Shown: positions 44,501 through 54,258 of the stretch, piece by piece
How positions within the stretch are numbered: position 1 is the first letter of the stretch
Layout of the letters: every line of letters begins with the position of its first letter
NCBI GenBank assembly: GCA_013377005.1
Contig: JACABE010000024.1
Location: forward strand, 1-62,349
Reading direction: 5' to 3'
Source: Bacteroidota bacterium
GTDB taxonomy: Bacteria > Bacteroidota > Bacteroidia > Bacteroidales > JACABE01
DNA: 62,349 bases
Notes under the pieces: model-generated
The model's input: only the letters and a program-made list of their open reading frames with translations
What the model was told of the DNA's origin: nothing
Databases searched by the model: none
Position numbers and translations under genes: made by a program

Positions 44501-45217
44501 TTACTTCATCAAAAACTCAATATTGTCTCCAACCTGAATTTCGTAAGCTGGTTTACCATATTTAAAAATACGCATCGGACGATTTCCGTGTAAGGAAATA
44601 CTATTGCCTTCAACTAATAAATAAGTAGCTTCGCGTAAACCCACTACATAAATATTTTGATTTACTTCCATAAACTCTTCTATACGTTGTTCGCGGGTTT
44701 CACCACCATGTCCTTCAGGATTAGCATCTAAATAATGAGGGTTGATTTGGAAAGGAATTAAGCCAGTACAGTTAAAACTTTCTGGTTCAATAATTGGCAT
44801 ATCATTGGTAGTTTTCAATGTTGGACATGCCACATTAGAACCAGCACTCCATCCCATATAAGGAGTACCTTCTAAAACCTTTGTTTTAATAGCTTCCATT
44901 AGTTTTAATTTGTGCAGCATATACACCAAATGAAATGTATTACCACCACCTACAGCAATTGCTTCGGCTTCATTTACAGCTTTCACCGGATCGACTTCAT
45001 TGTGAATACCATACACACTACTTCCAAGTTCAGTAAAAACAGTATTTACTTTTGAAGTATAATCATCATAAGTTAAGCCAACTCCGGCATAAGGAATAAA
45101 CAAAACATGTTTTATACCATTGGTTTTTAAGTAGTTTTTAATTGCTTCGCGAGGCCAACCCAAGTAAGCTTCACCTGCATTAGTTGAATTGCTGATTAAT
45201 AAAAGTTTTTTATTCAT
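44501..45217 (-). CDS. pepE: Dipeptidase E (peptidase family S51)
   Basis: A 238-residue PepE, an aspartyl dipeptidase acting on Asp-X dipeptides in the cytoplasm. The nucleophile S124 sits in the elbow GWSAGSNVACPT; family blocks LLLISNSTNAGEAYLGWPREAI, AIAVGGGNTFHLVYMLHKL and INPHYLDANPEGHGGETREQRI are present. Length matches the E. coli enzyme. Monocistronic with a minus-strand promoter box 72 bases upstream. Confidence 0.93.
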   Translation of the reverse strand: MNKKLLLISNSTNAGEAYLGWPREAIKNYLKTNGIKHVLFIPYAGVGLTYDDYTSKVNTVFTELGSSVYGIHNEVDPVKAVNEAEAIAVGGGNTFHLVYMLHKLKLMEAIKTKVLEGTPYMGWSAGSNVACPTLKTTNDMPIIEPESFNCTGLIPFQINPHYLDANPEGHGGETREQRIEEFMEVNQNIYVVGLREATYLLVEGNSISLHGNRPMRIFKYGKPAYEIQVGDNIEFLMK

Positions 45218-45288
45218 TATCTGATTTTTAAATATTTAATATTTATAATTCTAACAGCAGAATTTAAAAAATGGTTGCTATAATATTA

Positions 45289-45296
45289 CAAAAATA
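45289..45296 (-). promoter_or_regulatory. TAnnTTTG-type -7 box for pepE
   Basis: TATTTTTG on the minus strand, 71 bases before the start at 45217, so the leader would be about 65 bases. Confidence 0.35.
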
Positions 45297-45490
45297 AATA
45301 AAAATGAATTATAAATCACTTATATTTTTCAAATTAAATGAAAGCATAAACTATTATGTGTTAGCCTGCATATCATCCTAATTAATTACAATTAAGATTG
45401 TTTTTTAACAAATCATTAATATAATAATTTTCAATAACTTACGTTTAATATATAAATGCAACTAATATTGCTTAGAAGCATAATTATTAA

Positions 45491-45498
45491 TAAATTTG
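45491..45498 (+). promoter_or_regulatory. TAnnTTTG-type -7 box for the BNR protein
   Basis: TAAATTTG, 21 bases upstream of the ATG at 45520. The box overlaps the TTG at 45496 that would begin the longer frame, so that frame start would not be transcribed. Confidence 0.55.
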
Positions 45499-45519
45499 CA
45501 AAAAAATCAATTTACTAAA

Positions 45520-48057
45520 ATGAGAATCAAATTAGGAAGAATACTTTTTATTATAGCGTTAATATGCTTTTATAATCAATCGTTTGCACAAGATTGGGTT
45601 GAAAAAATGCAAGATCCTAAAGTAAATTTTTATGATGTACAAAAATCATTTAATGAATACTGGAAAAATAAAGAAGTTGGCAGATCTAAAGGATGGAAAC
45701 AATACAAAAGATGGGAACACTTTATGATGCCCAGGGTTTTTCCCTCAGGCAACAGAATAGAAATGGAATCTGCATGGAAAACATATAATGAATACAAAAA
45801 CAAGCGTAGCTCGATAACAAATTCTTCTTCTAACTGGCAAGCATTAGGTCCATTTGCCCCTCCTACTAATGGTGGTGATGCCGGACGATTAAATTGTATT
45901 GCTTTTCATCCTACCAATATGAATATTATATACGTTGGTTCTCCAAGTGGAGGACTTTGGAAAACTATTGACGGTGGTAGTACATGGGTATCATTAACAG
46001 ATAATTTACCGGTAATTGGAGTTTCAAGTATTGTTGTTGATTACTCAAATCCCAATATTGTTTACATTGCAACTGGAGATGGAGATGCCACAGATACTTA
46101 CTCAATAGGTATATTAAAATCATTAGATGGCGGACAGAGTTTTCAAACGACAGGACTTAATTATTTAGTTGAAACCAGAAGAAGTATCAATAAACTAATA
46201 ATAAATCCACTAAACCCTAAAACATTGTTTGCGGCCACTTCTTCGGGCGTTTTCAGAAGTTTTAACGGTGGAGATACCTGGGAAAATACGCTTTTTGGAA
46301 AGACAATAGATATTACTTACAAACCTGGTGATACTACTGTTATGTATGCAACCTCTAATACTGACTTTTATAAATCTACTGATGCAGGCGAAAACTTTTT
46401 TTATAAAGCTATTTCTTTTGCTGCCCCATCTAGTAGAGTTCAAATAGCTGTTACTCAAGCAAACTCAAATTATGTTTATTTGTTGACAGGCAAATCTTCT
46501 GATCAAAGTTTTGCTGGAGTTTATCGTTCCACCGATAGTGGGGAAAATTTTACTACAAGATCAACAACGCCCAATATTTTAGACTGGTCAGTAGATGGAT
46601 CAGGCACTGGGGGACAGGCCTGGTATGATTTATCAATAGCAGCTTCTCCGACAAATGCTGAAGAAATATATGTGGGGGGTGTTAATGTATGGAAATCATT
46701 AAATGGTGGTACAAATTGGACGTTGAGTGCTCATTGGTATGGCGGCGGTGGAAAACCAAAAGTACATGCAGATATACATGCATTAAAATTTAATCCATCA
46801 AATATTTTATATGCTTGTTCCGATGGAGGAGTTTCTACTACAAGTAATGGCGGAACAAATTGGTACGACAAAAATGATGCATTGTCAATCGGTCAGATAT
46901 ATAAACTGAGTGTTTCTCAAACACAACCAACTACTATTATTACAGGATGGCAAGACAATGGTACAAACTTATACAGAAACAATTCCTGGACTCAGGTAAA
47001 TGGAGGAGACGGAATGGAATGTATTATTGATTATACAAATCCTAATATTTTTTATGTTACAAATCCTAATGGACAGATTCAAAGAACTGATAATGGAGGA
47101 AACTCTTGGAGTTATAATATATCAAGCACTATCACGCAAACAGAAACAGGGGCTTGGGTAACACCTTATGTAATTGACCCTGTAAACCATTTAACTTTAT
47201 ATGCCGGATATAATAATGTATGGAAAACAACGAATAAAGGTGCTAGCTGGACAAAAATTTCAAATTTTGCCAATACTATTGAATTAAAATCTTTAGCCGT
47301 TGCAAAATCAAACCCCAACTATATATATGCAGCTTCAGATAATATTATTTACAAAACAAGTAATGGAGGAAGCACCTGGACAGATATTTCTCATGGGCTT
47401 CCAGGCAATGCAATTACCTACATCACAGTAAGTACAACTAACCCAGATGTTCTTTGGATAAGTATCTCAGGTTATTCAAGCGGACAAAAAATTTATACTT
47501 CCAGAAACGGAGGCCTTAACTGGACAAATTATTCAGGAACATTACCAAATCTTCCTGCTAATTGTATTGCACTAGACGACCAATCCAATGAAGGCTTGTA
47601 TGTAGGAATGGATGTAGGTATATACTATCGTGATACACTATTGACTGACTGGACATTATATTCAAATAATTTACCCAACGTTGTAATTGGAGAATTAGAG
47701 ATTTCACCTTCACTAAACAAAATAAGAGTTGCAACTTACGGAAGAGGTGTATGGGAATCACCACTTTATACACCAGTATCTGTTCCGGAAATTGAAAATA
47801 TTAATTATCAACTTTCTATTTTTCCCTCTCCTACTGCAGGAATTATTAATATTGATGTAAGTGGATTGGAAATATCTGATGCATCTGATATTGATATTTT
47901 TACATTTGAAGGGCAAAAAGTTTTAACCACAGCAGCTAATTTTAAAAATAAAAATGGCAAAATAGATTTTTCTAATCATGCAAATGGCATTTACATTATA
48001 AGTATTAAAACAAAAGAAAAAACTTATAAAGGTAGGTTTGTAAAAGTATCAAAATAA
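45520..48057 (+). CDS. T9SS substrate with sortilin/BNR-type beta-propeller
   Basis: An 845-residue secreted protein. Signal peptide MRIKLGRILFIIALICFYNQSFAQ; residues about 120-740 hold at least ten BNR/sortilin-type motifs of the form S.DGG.TW (KTIDGGSTWVSL, SFNGGDTWENT, SLNGGTNWTL, TSNGGSTWTD, SRNGGLNWTNY), which build one or two beta-propellers. The last ~80 residues (YQLSIFPSPTAGIINIDVSG ... GIYIISIKTKEKTYKGRFVKVSK) are a type A T9SS sorting domain, so the protein is exported and attached to the cell surface. Start at 45520 chosen for signal peptide and promoter. It is followed 10 bases later by the GldN-like lipoprotein. No sialidase catalytic residues are evident. Confidence 0.92.
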   Translation: MRIKLGRILFIIALICFYNQSFAQDWVEKMQDPKVNFYDVQKSFNEYWKNKEVGRSKGWKQYKRWEHFMMPRVFPSGNRIEMESAWKTYNEYKNKRSSITNSSSNWQALGPFAPPTNGGDAGRLNCIAFHPTNMNIIYVGSPSGGLWKTIDGGSTWVSLTDNLPVIGVSSIVVDYSNPNIVYIATGDGDATDTYSIGILKSLDGGQSFQTTGLNYLVETRRSINKLIINPLNPKTLFAATSSGVFRSFNGGDTWENTLFGKTIDITYKPGDTTVMYATSNTDFYKSTDAGENFFYKAISFAAPSSRVQIAVTQANSNYVYLLTGKSSDQSFAGVYRSTDSGENFTTRSTTPNILDWSVDGSGTGGQAWYDLSIAASPTNAEEIYVGGVNVWKSLNGGTNWTLSAHWYGGGGKPKVHADIHALKFNPSNILYACSDGGVSTTSNGGTNWYDKNDALSIGQIYKLSVSQTQPTTIITGWQDNGTNLYRNNSWTQVNGGDGMECIIDYTNPNIFYVTNPNGQIQRTDNGGNSWSYNISSTITQTETGAWVTPYVIDPVNHLTLYAGYNNVWKTTNKGASWTKISNFANTIELKSLAVAKSNPNYIYAASDNIIYKTSNGGSTWTDISHGLPGNAITYITVSTTNPDVLWISISGYSSGQKIYTSRNGGLNWTNYSGTLPNLPANCIALDDQSNEGLYVGMDVGIYYRDTLLTDWTLYSNNLPNVVIGELEISPSLNKIRVATYGRGVWESPLYTPVSVPEIENINYQLSIFPSPTAGIINIDVSGLEISDASDIDIFTFEGQKVLTTAANFKNKNGKIDFSNHANGIYIISIKTKEKTYKGRFVKVSK

Positions 48058-48067
48058 TTCATTTATT

Positions 48068-49096
48068 ATGAGACATTTAATTAAATTATCAGTTTTTACG
48101 CTCTTTATTTTATTGGCAGTTTCATGCCATAAGAACAATGCAAAATCGGAGCAATTAGTTACAGAAAAAATTCAATACGATGTAAATATTAAAAACACTG
48201 ACAGTGATTCAGAATGGTGGATTCAAAATATTGAAGGCCCCCAAAGAGATAAATTTATTAATTTAGTTTTCAATGCTGTTGAAGAAAAGAAGATTAAAAT
48301 ATTTAATTTAAATCATCAAGAAGTTTCTTTAGAAAATATTGTTTCAAACTTATTTACTTTTGATACCATTCATTTGCAAAAAAATGGAAAAAAGAAAGAA
48401 ATTATTGACACTGTATTTATCAGTAATTCATTCGATATCAAAAATATTTCAAAAATCCGATTTGATGAAAAATGGACTTTTAACGAAAAAACATTATTAG
48501 TAAATAAAGACATTAAAGGATTTTGCCCAATTTTAGTAAATAATAAAAAAAATAATACAGCATCTACAAACTTACCTCTTTTTTGGATTTATCCTGATTC
48601 AACTGTAAAATCAGACACAACAAATAATGTCATCATTACAAAAAAAATTCAATATGATGTTTTCATAAAATCCATAGATAAAGGAAAAGATTGGTGGGTA
48701 GATAATATTGAAACTACTGATAGAGAAAAATTTCTAAAGACCATAATAGAAGTTGCGGCTAAAGGGAAAATAAAAACGTATGATTTTTTCATGAATCCAC
48801 TTGATAAAAAGAAATTTGGAGAAATGCTTCACAAAACCGACACAATTGTTATGCAAAGGCTTACAGAACCTTATGCAGATTATGATACAGTTTTAAGAAC
48901 TGATTTTGACCAAACCTCAATTTTAAAAATGCGCTTTGTTGAAGAATGGTCATTGAATACTCAAACATTTAAATTTTACAAAAAGGTTTTGGCAATATGT
49001 CCGATGGTTGAAGGACTTGACGATAAAGGAAATCTTAGAGGTTATACCCCTTTATTCTGGATATATTTTGATGAGAGCATAAAAAATACCGAATAA
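48068..49096 (+). CDS. Lipoprotein with two GldN/PorN-like domains
   Basis: A 342-residue lipoprotein (LLAVSC, lipidated C20) built as an internal duplication. Domain 1 (about 33-180) and domain 2 (about 195-340) both open K.IQYDV.IK and contain WW..NIE....(R/D)KF, and both close in PLFWIY. The order of elements in domain 2, REKFLKTIIEVAAKGKIKTYD, DTIVM, ILKMRFVEEWSLNTQTFKFYKKVLAICPM, GYTPLFWIYF, closely follows T9SS protein GldN/PorN. Canonical GldN is a single-domain periplasmic protein of about 300 residues encoded after gldM; here no gldKLM genes are present. It lies 10 bases after a T9SS substrate gene. A role in T9SS or surface attachment is inference. Confidence 0.75.
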   Translation: MRHLIKLSVFTLFILLAVSCHKNNAKSEQLVTEKIQYDVNIKNTDSDSEWWIQNIEGPQRDKFINLVFNAVEEKKIKIFNLNHQEVSLENIVSNLFTFDTIHLQKNGKKKEIIDTVFISNSFDIKNISKIRFDEKWTFNEKTLLVNKDIKGFCPILVNNKKNNTASTNLPLFWIYPDSTVKSDTTNNVIITKKIQYDVFIKSIDKGKDWWVDNIETTDREKFLKTIIEVAAKGKIKTYDFFMNPLDKKKFGEMLHKTDTIVMQRLTEPYADYDTVLRTDFDQTSILKMRFVEEWSLNTQTFKFYKKVLAICPMVEGLDDKGNLRGYTPLFWIYFDESIKNTE

Positions 49097-49112
49097 TTCA
49101 CATAACAATTGA

Positions 49113-50339
49113 ATGAAATATCAATATCACCAACTAAAAAACGGAATCCGACTCGTTCATAAATATGTTGATAGTAATGTAGCACATTGTGGATTAATCA
49201 TTAACACAGGTTCCCGTGATGAAACCAAAGCAGAAAACGGAATTGCCCACTTTATAGAACACTGTATTTTCAAGGGAACTTTAAAACGCAAATCTTTTCA
49301 TATCTTAAATCGACTCGATAGTGTTGGCGGTGACTTAAATGCTTACACAACAAAAGAAGAAACTGCAGTTTATGCTTCTTTTCTAAAAGAATATTATTCC
49401 AGAACACTTGAATTATTAGCTGATATTATTTTTAACTCAACGTTTCCATCCAAAGAACTCCAAAAAGAAAAAGAGGTTGTAATTGAAGAAATTAACTCCT
49501 ACAAAGATAATCCATCAGAATTAATTTTTGACGAATTTGAACAACAAATTTTTGAAAATCATCCAATTGGAGGTATGATATTAGGAACTCCTTCTAATGT
49601 GAGAAAATTCGAATCGAAGCATATCTTTAATTTTATCAAAAATAATTATCATACTGATGAAATGGTAATTTGTTCCGTCGGAAAAATTGATTTCACTCAC
49701 TTAGTTAAGCTTTGTGAGCGTTATTTTGATGACTTTGAAACCAACAACCGAATAAATCAACGAAATCCATTTCTAAATTATCATCCTACAGTAATTTCAA
49801 AAAATAAAAGAACTTTTCAATCACATTGTTTAATTGGAAACATCGCTTATTCTGTTAAAGATGAAAGAAAAACAGGCCTAACATTATTAAATAATATATT
49901 GGGAGGACCAGCTTCTAATACACGATTAAGCATTGCTCTTCGCGAAAAAAACGGACTTTCATACAATGTAGAATCAAGTTATACTCCCTACTCCGATACA
50001 GGTTTGATAAATATTTATTTTGGAACTGATAACAAAACCTATAGCAAAGCTTTACAAGCTGTTATGAAAGAATTGGAAAAATTAAGAACAGTAAAACTTG
50101 GCAATAATCAATTACATAATGCAAAAAAACAAATTACAGGTCAAATAGCCATTGCTTATGAATCGAATCTGAATGAAATGCTCTCCATAGGTAAAAGTTA
50201 TATGATTTACAATAAAGTAGATACTATTGAGGAACTTTGTACTAAAATAAAAGCCATTACAGCTGAAGAACTTATTGAAATAACAAATCAAGTATTTGAC
50301 CCAAATCAATTAAGTATTTTATCTTATAAATCAAAATAA
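49113..50339 (+). CDS. M16-family zinc metallopeptidase
   Basis: A 408-residue processing-peptidase-like protein. The inverted zinc motif HxxEH is H46-F-I-E49-H50 (GIAHFIEHCIFKGT), with the third ligand expected at the Glu in EKEVVIEEINSYKDNPSELIFDEFE. The second half (LGGPASNTRLSIALREKNGLSYNVESSYTPYSDTGLINIYFG) carries the conserved R and Y pair, so both half-domains are complete. There is no signal peptide, so the enzyme is likely cytoplasmic or of unconventional export. It starts 16 bases after the GldN-like gene and is 7 bases from the methyltransferase gene. Confidence 0.93.
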   Translation: MKYQYHQLKNGIRLVHKYVDSNVAHCGLIINTGSRDETKAENGIAHFIEHCIFKGTLKRKSFHILNRLDSVGGDLNAYTTKEETAVYASFLKEYYSRTLELLADIIFNSTFPSKELQKEKEVVIEEINSYKDNPSELIFDEFEQQIFENHPIGGMILGTPSNVRKFESKHIFNFIKNNYHTDEMVICSVGKIDFTHLVKLCERYFDDFETNNRINQRNPFLNYHPTVISKNKRTFQSHCLIGNIAYSVKDERKTGLTLLNNILGGPASNTRLSIALREKNGLSYNVESSYTPYSDTGLINIYFGTDNKTYSKALQAVMKELEKLRTVKLGNNQLHNAKKQITGQIAIAYESNLNEMLSIGKSYMIYNKVDTIEELCTKIKAITAEELIEITNQVFDPNQLSILSYKSK

Positions 50340-50346
50340 ATGAAGT

Positions 50347-50991
50347 ATGTTTAGCATGATTCATCCTGATTATGAACTATATTCAGAAAAATACTCTTCA
50401 CCCGAAAGTGATATTTTAAAAGAATTAAACAGAGAAACCAATCTTAAAGTGATGTTACCTCGTATGTTATCAGGACATTTACAAGGAAAACTGCTTGAAA
50501 TAATAAGTTGTATTTTACAACCTAATCAAATACTTGAAATCGGAACATATACCGGTTATTCTGCCATTGCACTTTCTAAAGGATTACAGGAAAAAGGAAT
50601 TTTACACACGATTGATATCAATGCAGAACTGGAAGATATTGCACAAAAATATTTTAAGAAAGCAGGAGTAAGCGATAAAATCAAGCATTATACAGGAAAT
50701 GCACTGGATATTATTCCCACAATAAATCATACTTTTGATCTTGTTTTTATTGATGCCGACAAAGAAAATTATATTGAATACTTTGAATTGGTAATCAACA
50801 AAATCAGAAAAGGAGGTATCATTATAGCCGACAATGTTTTATGGAGTGGAAAGGTACTTACAGAAACCCTCCCTACAGATAAAGATACGAAAGGTATTGT
50901 TGAATTCAACAAATTTGTCACCAACGATTTACGAGTAGAAAACCTTCTATTACCTTTTAGAGATGGCTTAATGATAATGATAAAAAAATAA
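50347..50991 (+). CDS. Class I O-methyltransferase (COMT-like)
   Basis: A 214-residue SAM-dependent O-methyltransferase of the catechol/caffeoyl-CoA type. The SAM site is LEIGTYTGYSAIALSKGL; the metal-binding part is DLVFIDADKENYIEYFELV and the later IIADNVLWSGKVL. These enzymes methylate catechol-like hydroxyls with Mg2+. The natural substrate is unknown. It follows the M16 peptidase by 7 bases and precedes porQ by about 100, an order also seen in other Bacteroidota, as far as I recall. Confidence 0.9.
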   Translation: MFSMIHPDYELYSEKYSSPESDILKELNRETNLKVMLPRMLSGHLQGKLLEIISCILQPNQILEIGTYTGYSAIALSKGLQEKGILHTIDINAELEDIAQKYFKKAGVSDKIKHYTGNALDIIPTINHTFDLVFIDADKENYIEYFELVINKIRKGGIIIADNVLWSGKVLTETLPTDKDTKGIVEFNKFVTNDLRVENLLLPFRDGLMIMIKK

Positions 50992-51091
50992 GATATAGCT
51001 TTAAAATATCTGTTATTATTTTTTATTTTTACACTTTATAATAATGGAAGTCAAAAAGCGTTATTAATACTTATTAAACCAAAAAATCAGT

Positions 51092-52138
51092 GTGAGAAAT
51101 TTATCAAAAACAATCATAATATTATTATTCTTTTGCATACCCTTTGCCTCAACTGCTCAAATCGGGGGAAGTCATACGTATCAGTTTTTGAGTCTTCCCA
51201 ATTCGGCAAGAGTTGCTGCTTTGGGTGGTAATTTTTTGGCAATCAAGGATGATGATATTACCTTGGCTATTGCTAATCCATCGTTGATTACAAAAGATAT
51301 GAATAATAAATTAGCATTGAGCTATATCAGCTATTATGCGGATGTAAATTATGGATTTGCAGCCTATTCTCATTCATTTAATAAAATCGGAAGTTTTGTT
51401 GGTAGTATACAATATATTAATTACGGCACTTTTACAAAAGCGGATGTCACAGGAGAAACTTATGGAACTTTTAAAGCAGGAGAATATGCATTTAACTTAG
51501 GTTGGGCTAAGCCATTAGATTCAAATTTTTCCATTGGCAGCAATTTAAAAGCAATCTCGTCTTCATTAGAAATCTATTCATCATTTGGATTGGCTGTGGA
51601 TGTTGCGGCAACATATCAAAGTAATAATAAAAGATTTGTAACTTCGTTGATGTTTAAAAATATCGGACGACAACTTTCTTACTATACCGAAGCAGACCGT
51701 GAAGCTCTCCCTTTTGAAATCCAATTGGGCTTATCGGAAAGACTTAAACATGCCCCTTTCCGGTTTTCATTGTTGTTGAACCATTTGGAAAAATGGGATT
51801 TAACCTACGAAGATCCTTTAAATCCTTCAATAAAAATTGATCCGCTTACAAAAGAAGTTATTGAGAAAAGTAAATTTTCAAAGTTTGGAGATCAATTAAT
51901 GCGTCATGTTGTACTGGGTGTTGAATTTGTACCTTCCAATAGTTTTAATATCAGATTTGGGTACAATTACCAACGTCGTCAGGAAATGAAAGTGGAATCG
52001 GCATTATCAACCGTAGGATTTTCATGGGGATTTGGATTCAGAGTTTCTAAGTTTTATTTTAGTTATGCCCATGTTATTCAACACCTGGCAAGCTCTTCCA
52101 ACTTTTTTACTATCGCTACCAATTTATCTGCATTTTAG
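51092..52138 (+). CDS. porQ: Type IX secretion system outer-membrane protein PorQ
   Basis: A 348-residue FadL-like barrel matching PorQ, which with PorU and PorV/PorZ forms the T9SS attachment complex on the outer membrane. It starts at GTG 51092 (MRNLSKTIIILLFFCIPFASTAQ, signal peptide); no ATG fits. The mature N-terminus IGGSHTYQFLSLPNSARVAALGGNFLAIKDDDITLAIANPSLI is the family signature, and the C-terminal strand YFSYAHVIQHLASSSNFFTIATNLSAF is typical. It is the clearest T9SS machine component here, next to T9SS substrates. Followed by a hairpin terminator at about 52220. Confidence 0.9.
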   Translation: MRNLSKTIIILLFFCIPFASTAQIGGSHTYQFLSLPNSARVAALGGNFLAIKDDDITLAIANPSLITKDMNNKLALSYISYYADVNYGFAAYSHSFNKIGSFVGSIQYINYGTFTKADVTGETYGTFKAGEYAFNLGWAKPLDSNFSIGSNLKAISSSLEIYSSFGLAVDVAATYQSNNKRFVTSLMFKNIGRQLSYYTEADREALPFEIQLGLSERLKHAPFRFSLLLNHLEKWDLTYEDPLNPSIKIDPLTKEVIEKSKFSKFGDQLMRHVVLGVEFVPSNSFNIRFGYNYQRRQEMKVESALSTVGFSWGFGFRVSKFYFSYAHVIQHLASSSNFFTIATNLSAF

Positions 52139-52211
52139 TAATTATTTTCTTTTTTATCTTTTATAGCTTACCATAAGTGGTATGCTCTGATTATTGCCTT
52201 TATTTTATACA

Positions 52212-52240
52212 CCCTACCCTAAAAATCACACTGCGATTTT
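52212..52240 (+). repeat. 29-bp hairpin repeat, copy 1 (terminator-like)
   Basis: CCCTACCCTA followed by AAAATC-CACTGC-GATTTT-type hairpin and a T run. The same 29 bases occur at 56971-56999. After porQ it can act as a terminator. Confidence 0.8.
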
Positions 52241-52269
52241 TTTATTGCTACTATTTTTTAAAAAATATT

Positions 52270-52347
52270 GCTTGATTTTCAGTAGTTTGCAATGAGTCAT
52301 TTTTTAGATGTCACAAAGATGTCACATAAATGTCACTGTCCTTGCAT
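52270..52347 (+). repeat. Intergenic repeat block, copy A
   Basis: Two sub-blocks, a 20-base one at 52270-52289 and a 30-base one at 52318-52347 with TGTCACATAAATGTCACTGT, match 57368-57387 and 57406-57435 exactly. TGTCAC recurs three times at about 10-base spacing (52310, 52320, 52331), which could be an operator-like array. Confidence 0.75.
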
Positions 52348-52524
52348 AAAGCTTAGTTTGAATTTAGATTTGCAGCCTGATTTTATAAACAAGTAAAGGA
52401 GGTTCTGATGACATAACTATGCTTAGCCTGTAATTAATATTAAATTTAACACAACAAAACCGTGAACAGGATAACGGAAGCGGTAGTTGAAAAAAATATT
52501 TTTTAAAACTAAATTATTTAAAAA

Positions 52525-54156
52525 ATGAAATATACAAAATTTATTATTACTGCCATAGTTGCAGTATTATTTTTATCCGTAGCAAATACAAATGCACAGA
52601 ACTTTCGCATGGATTATCAATTAAACCTGCAAAATGTAACCGAAGTTGCCATAGCCGATGATGGTGGCAGTGGCGGGTTTTTGGCTGTAGTAAGCGGTAT
52701 TAATTTTTCGGGCAACGAAATTATTACACTTTATAAATTAAGTTCTACATTTATTCCGGTGTGGATTAAATCTTTGGATTATTCCTTAATAGCAGGGAAT
52801 TGTCGTGCTTACGATGTTAAACGCGACCCCACTAATGGGTATGCTATATGTGGCAGATATGACAATGGGAATTATCAAGGTGGTTTTCTTATGAGAATAG
52901 ATGATAATGGCAATATGCTGTGGACATTAGATGCCCGTGAAATTTGGAATACCGACAGATGTGAGGAGCTGAAATCGGTTGAAATAGTGGGCGACCACTA
53001 TGTATGCTGTGGTTATTCTATTGATAACGGTCAACCCAAAGAGGGATTTATTTGGAGTGTTGATAAAAACACACAAATAGTAGAATGGACCAAAACAGAA
53101 AATTCATATTATAACTGGCCCAATACTACTGATGTTAAGCTCAATGATTTAGTGTACAATACTTACGACGGTTTGCTATATACCTGCGGAACCTTTTATG
53201 ATGTAAATGGTACAGGCAAAGAATTTGTATTGGCAAGCTACGATTTGAATGGAAATAATGTAATTTCAAAAAAATATACTGATAATACTACAATTTCAAT
53301 GGAAGGAAAGGCATTGGCTTTCGATAATCAATATATATATTTAACGGGTAATGTAAATAGGGGTGGCAGCGAAGATATTTTTATGGCTAAATTTTTAGCA
53401 AACGGAACGGAAGTGGGCAACAGGCGATTAGACGTTACCACAGGTGATAGAGTGGAAGACATGGTCTATTATCAAAATCAATTATTTTATACAGGCTTTA
53501 CTCATTTTCAATATAAAGAAGGATTATTAATGCAAACCTGGGATAATGGCTTTCCTATTTTTTCTGCCTTGTATTATTGAACCCAAGCACCAAAATTTGA
53601 ATTTCGCAAAATGCTCTACCGTACCACTTTTACAACACCTTCTATTATAAAAATTGGTTTGCATGATGCAACTAATTCTTTTACCATAGTAGAAACTTAT
53701 ATTCCATACCCTGACAATTGTTATAGCCATCCTCAAGCAATTCAGCCTTATGGTCTATTTCTTGCTCGCACAGATGTAATGGTTGACCATACAAAAATAG
53801 ATTTTAATTCATTCCATACTATTTCCCCAAACAATGAGCAAAAAATGATAAACTTAATTTGCCATAGCAATTATTTTTTAACCGGACCCGAGCATGAAAA
53901 AAATGCTATTATACACACAAGTAATGCAATGCAAGAAAATACTGACAGAATAAGCGTACTGGGTAATCAGATAAGCTTAGCTTCGAGCTATCAAAACGCA
54001 GCATATAAATTGTACAGTATTGATGGCAGATGTATGGCAAGCGGTACTGTTGCAAAAAATTGCAATATTGATATTTCTTCTTACACCAAGGGAATATATT
54101 TATTACATTTGCAATCAGCAAACAAGGGTATAAAAACCATAAAAATTATTAAATAG
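52525..54156 (+). pseudogene. T9SS substrate gene interrupted by an in-frame TGA
   Basis: One reading frame of 543 codons broken by TGA at 53578-53580. The first part (351 residues) has a signal peptide (VANTNAQ) and PQQ/WD-like propeller repeats (GGFLAVVSGINFSGNEIITLYKL, GYAICGRYDNGNYQGGFLMRID). Straight after the stop the frame continues TQAPKFEFRKML, and the last ~75 residues (YKLYSIDGRCMASGTVAKNC, ISSYTKGIYLLHLQSANKGIKTIKIIK) are a type A T9SS sorting domain. Without readthrough the product has a signal peptide but no sorting domain and would stay periplasmic. TGG to TGA mutation, or a sequencing error, is the simplest explanation. The second part alone (ATG 53611, 181 codons) has no signal peptide. 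Confidence 0.75.
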
Positions 54157-54172
54157 GATTTATACTTCGACT

Positions 54173-54204
54173 GAATGAGTTTGAAAAAATTTTCAAACTC
54201 ATTC
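54173..54204. terminator. Hairpin terminator with perfect arms
   Basis: GAATGAGTTTGAAAA (54173-54187) pairs fully with TTTTCAAACTCATTC (54190-54204). It follows the broken T9SS substrate gene. Confidence 0.7.
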
Positions 54205-54233
54205 GCTCAGTACAAAAGAAAACGCACGTTTTT

Positions 54234-54258
54234 GTCATGCTGACGAAGGAAGCATCTC
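54234..54258. repeat. REP-like intergenic motif
   Basis: GTCATGCTGACGAAGGAAGC and the following CATCTC resemble a short element scattered through many Bacteroidota genomes. A weaker, partly complementary GAGACTTCTC lies at 54283. Recognition is from memory; copy number in this genome is unknown. Confidence 0.4.

Larger units (their letters stand above)
52139..52524. other. 386-bp intergenic with terminator, repeats and a Shine-Dalgarno-like site
   Basis: Contains the hairpin repeat (52212-52240) and longer repeat block (52270-52347) described separately. AAAGGAGGT at 52395-52403 is followed after four bases by ATG ACA TAA at 52408-52416, a two-codon frame. Strong Shine-Dalgarno sequences are not used by this phylum, so this is either chance or a remnant. 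No gene is supported. Confidence 0.55.

Noticed and set aside
53578-53580. UGA recoded as an amino acid in this genome
   Set aside because: TGA is used as a normal stop elsewhere in the window, for example at 1057-1059 and 61039-61041, where the next gene starts within the stop.
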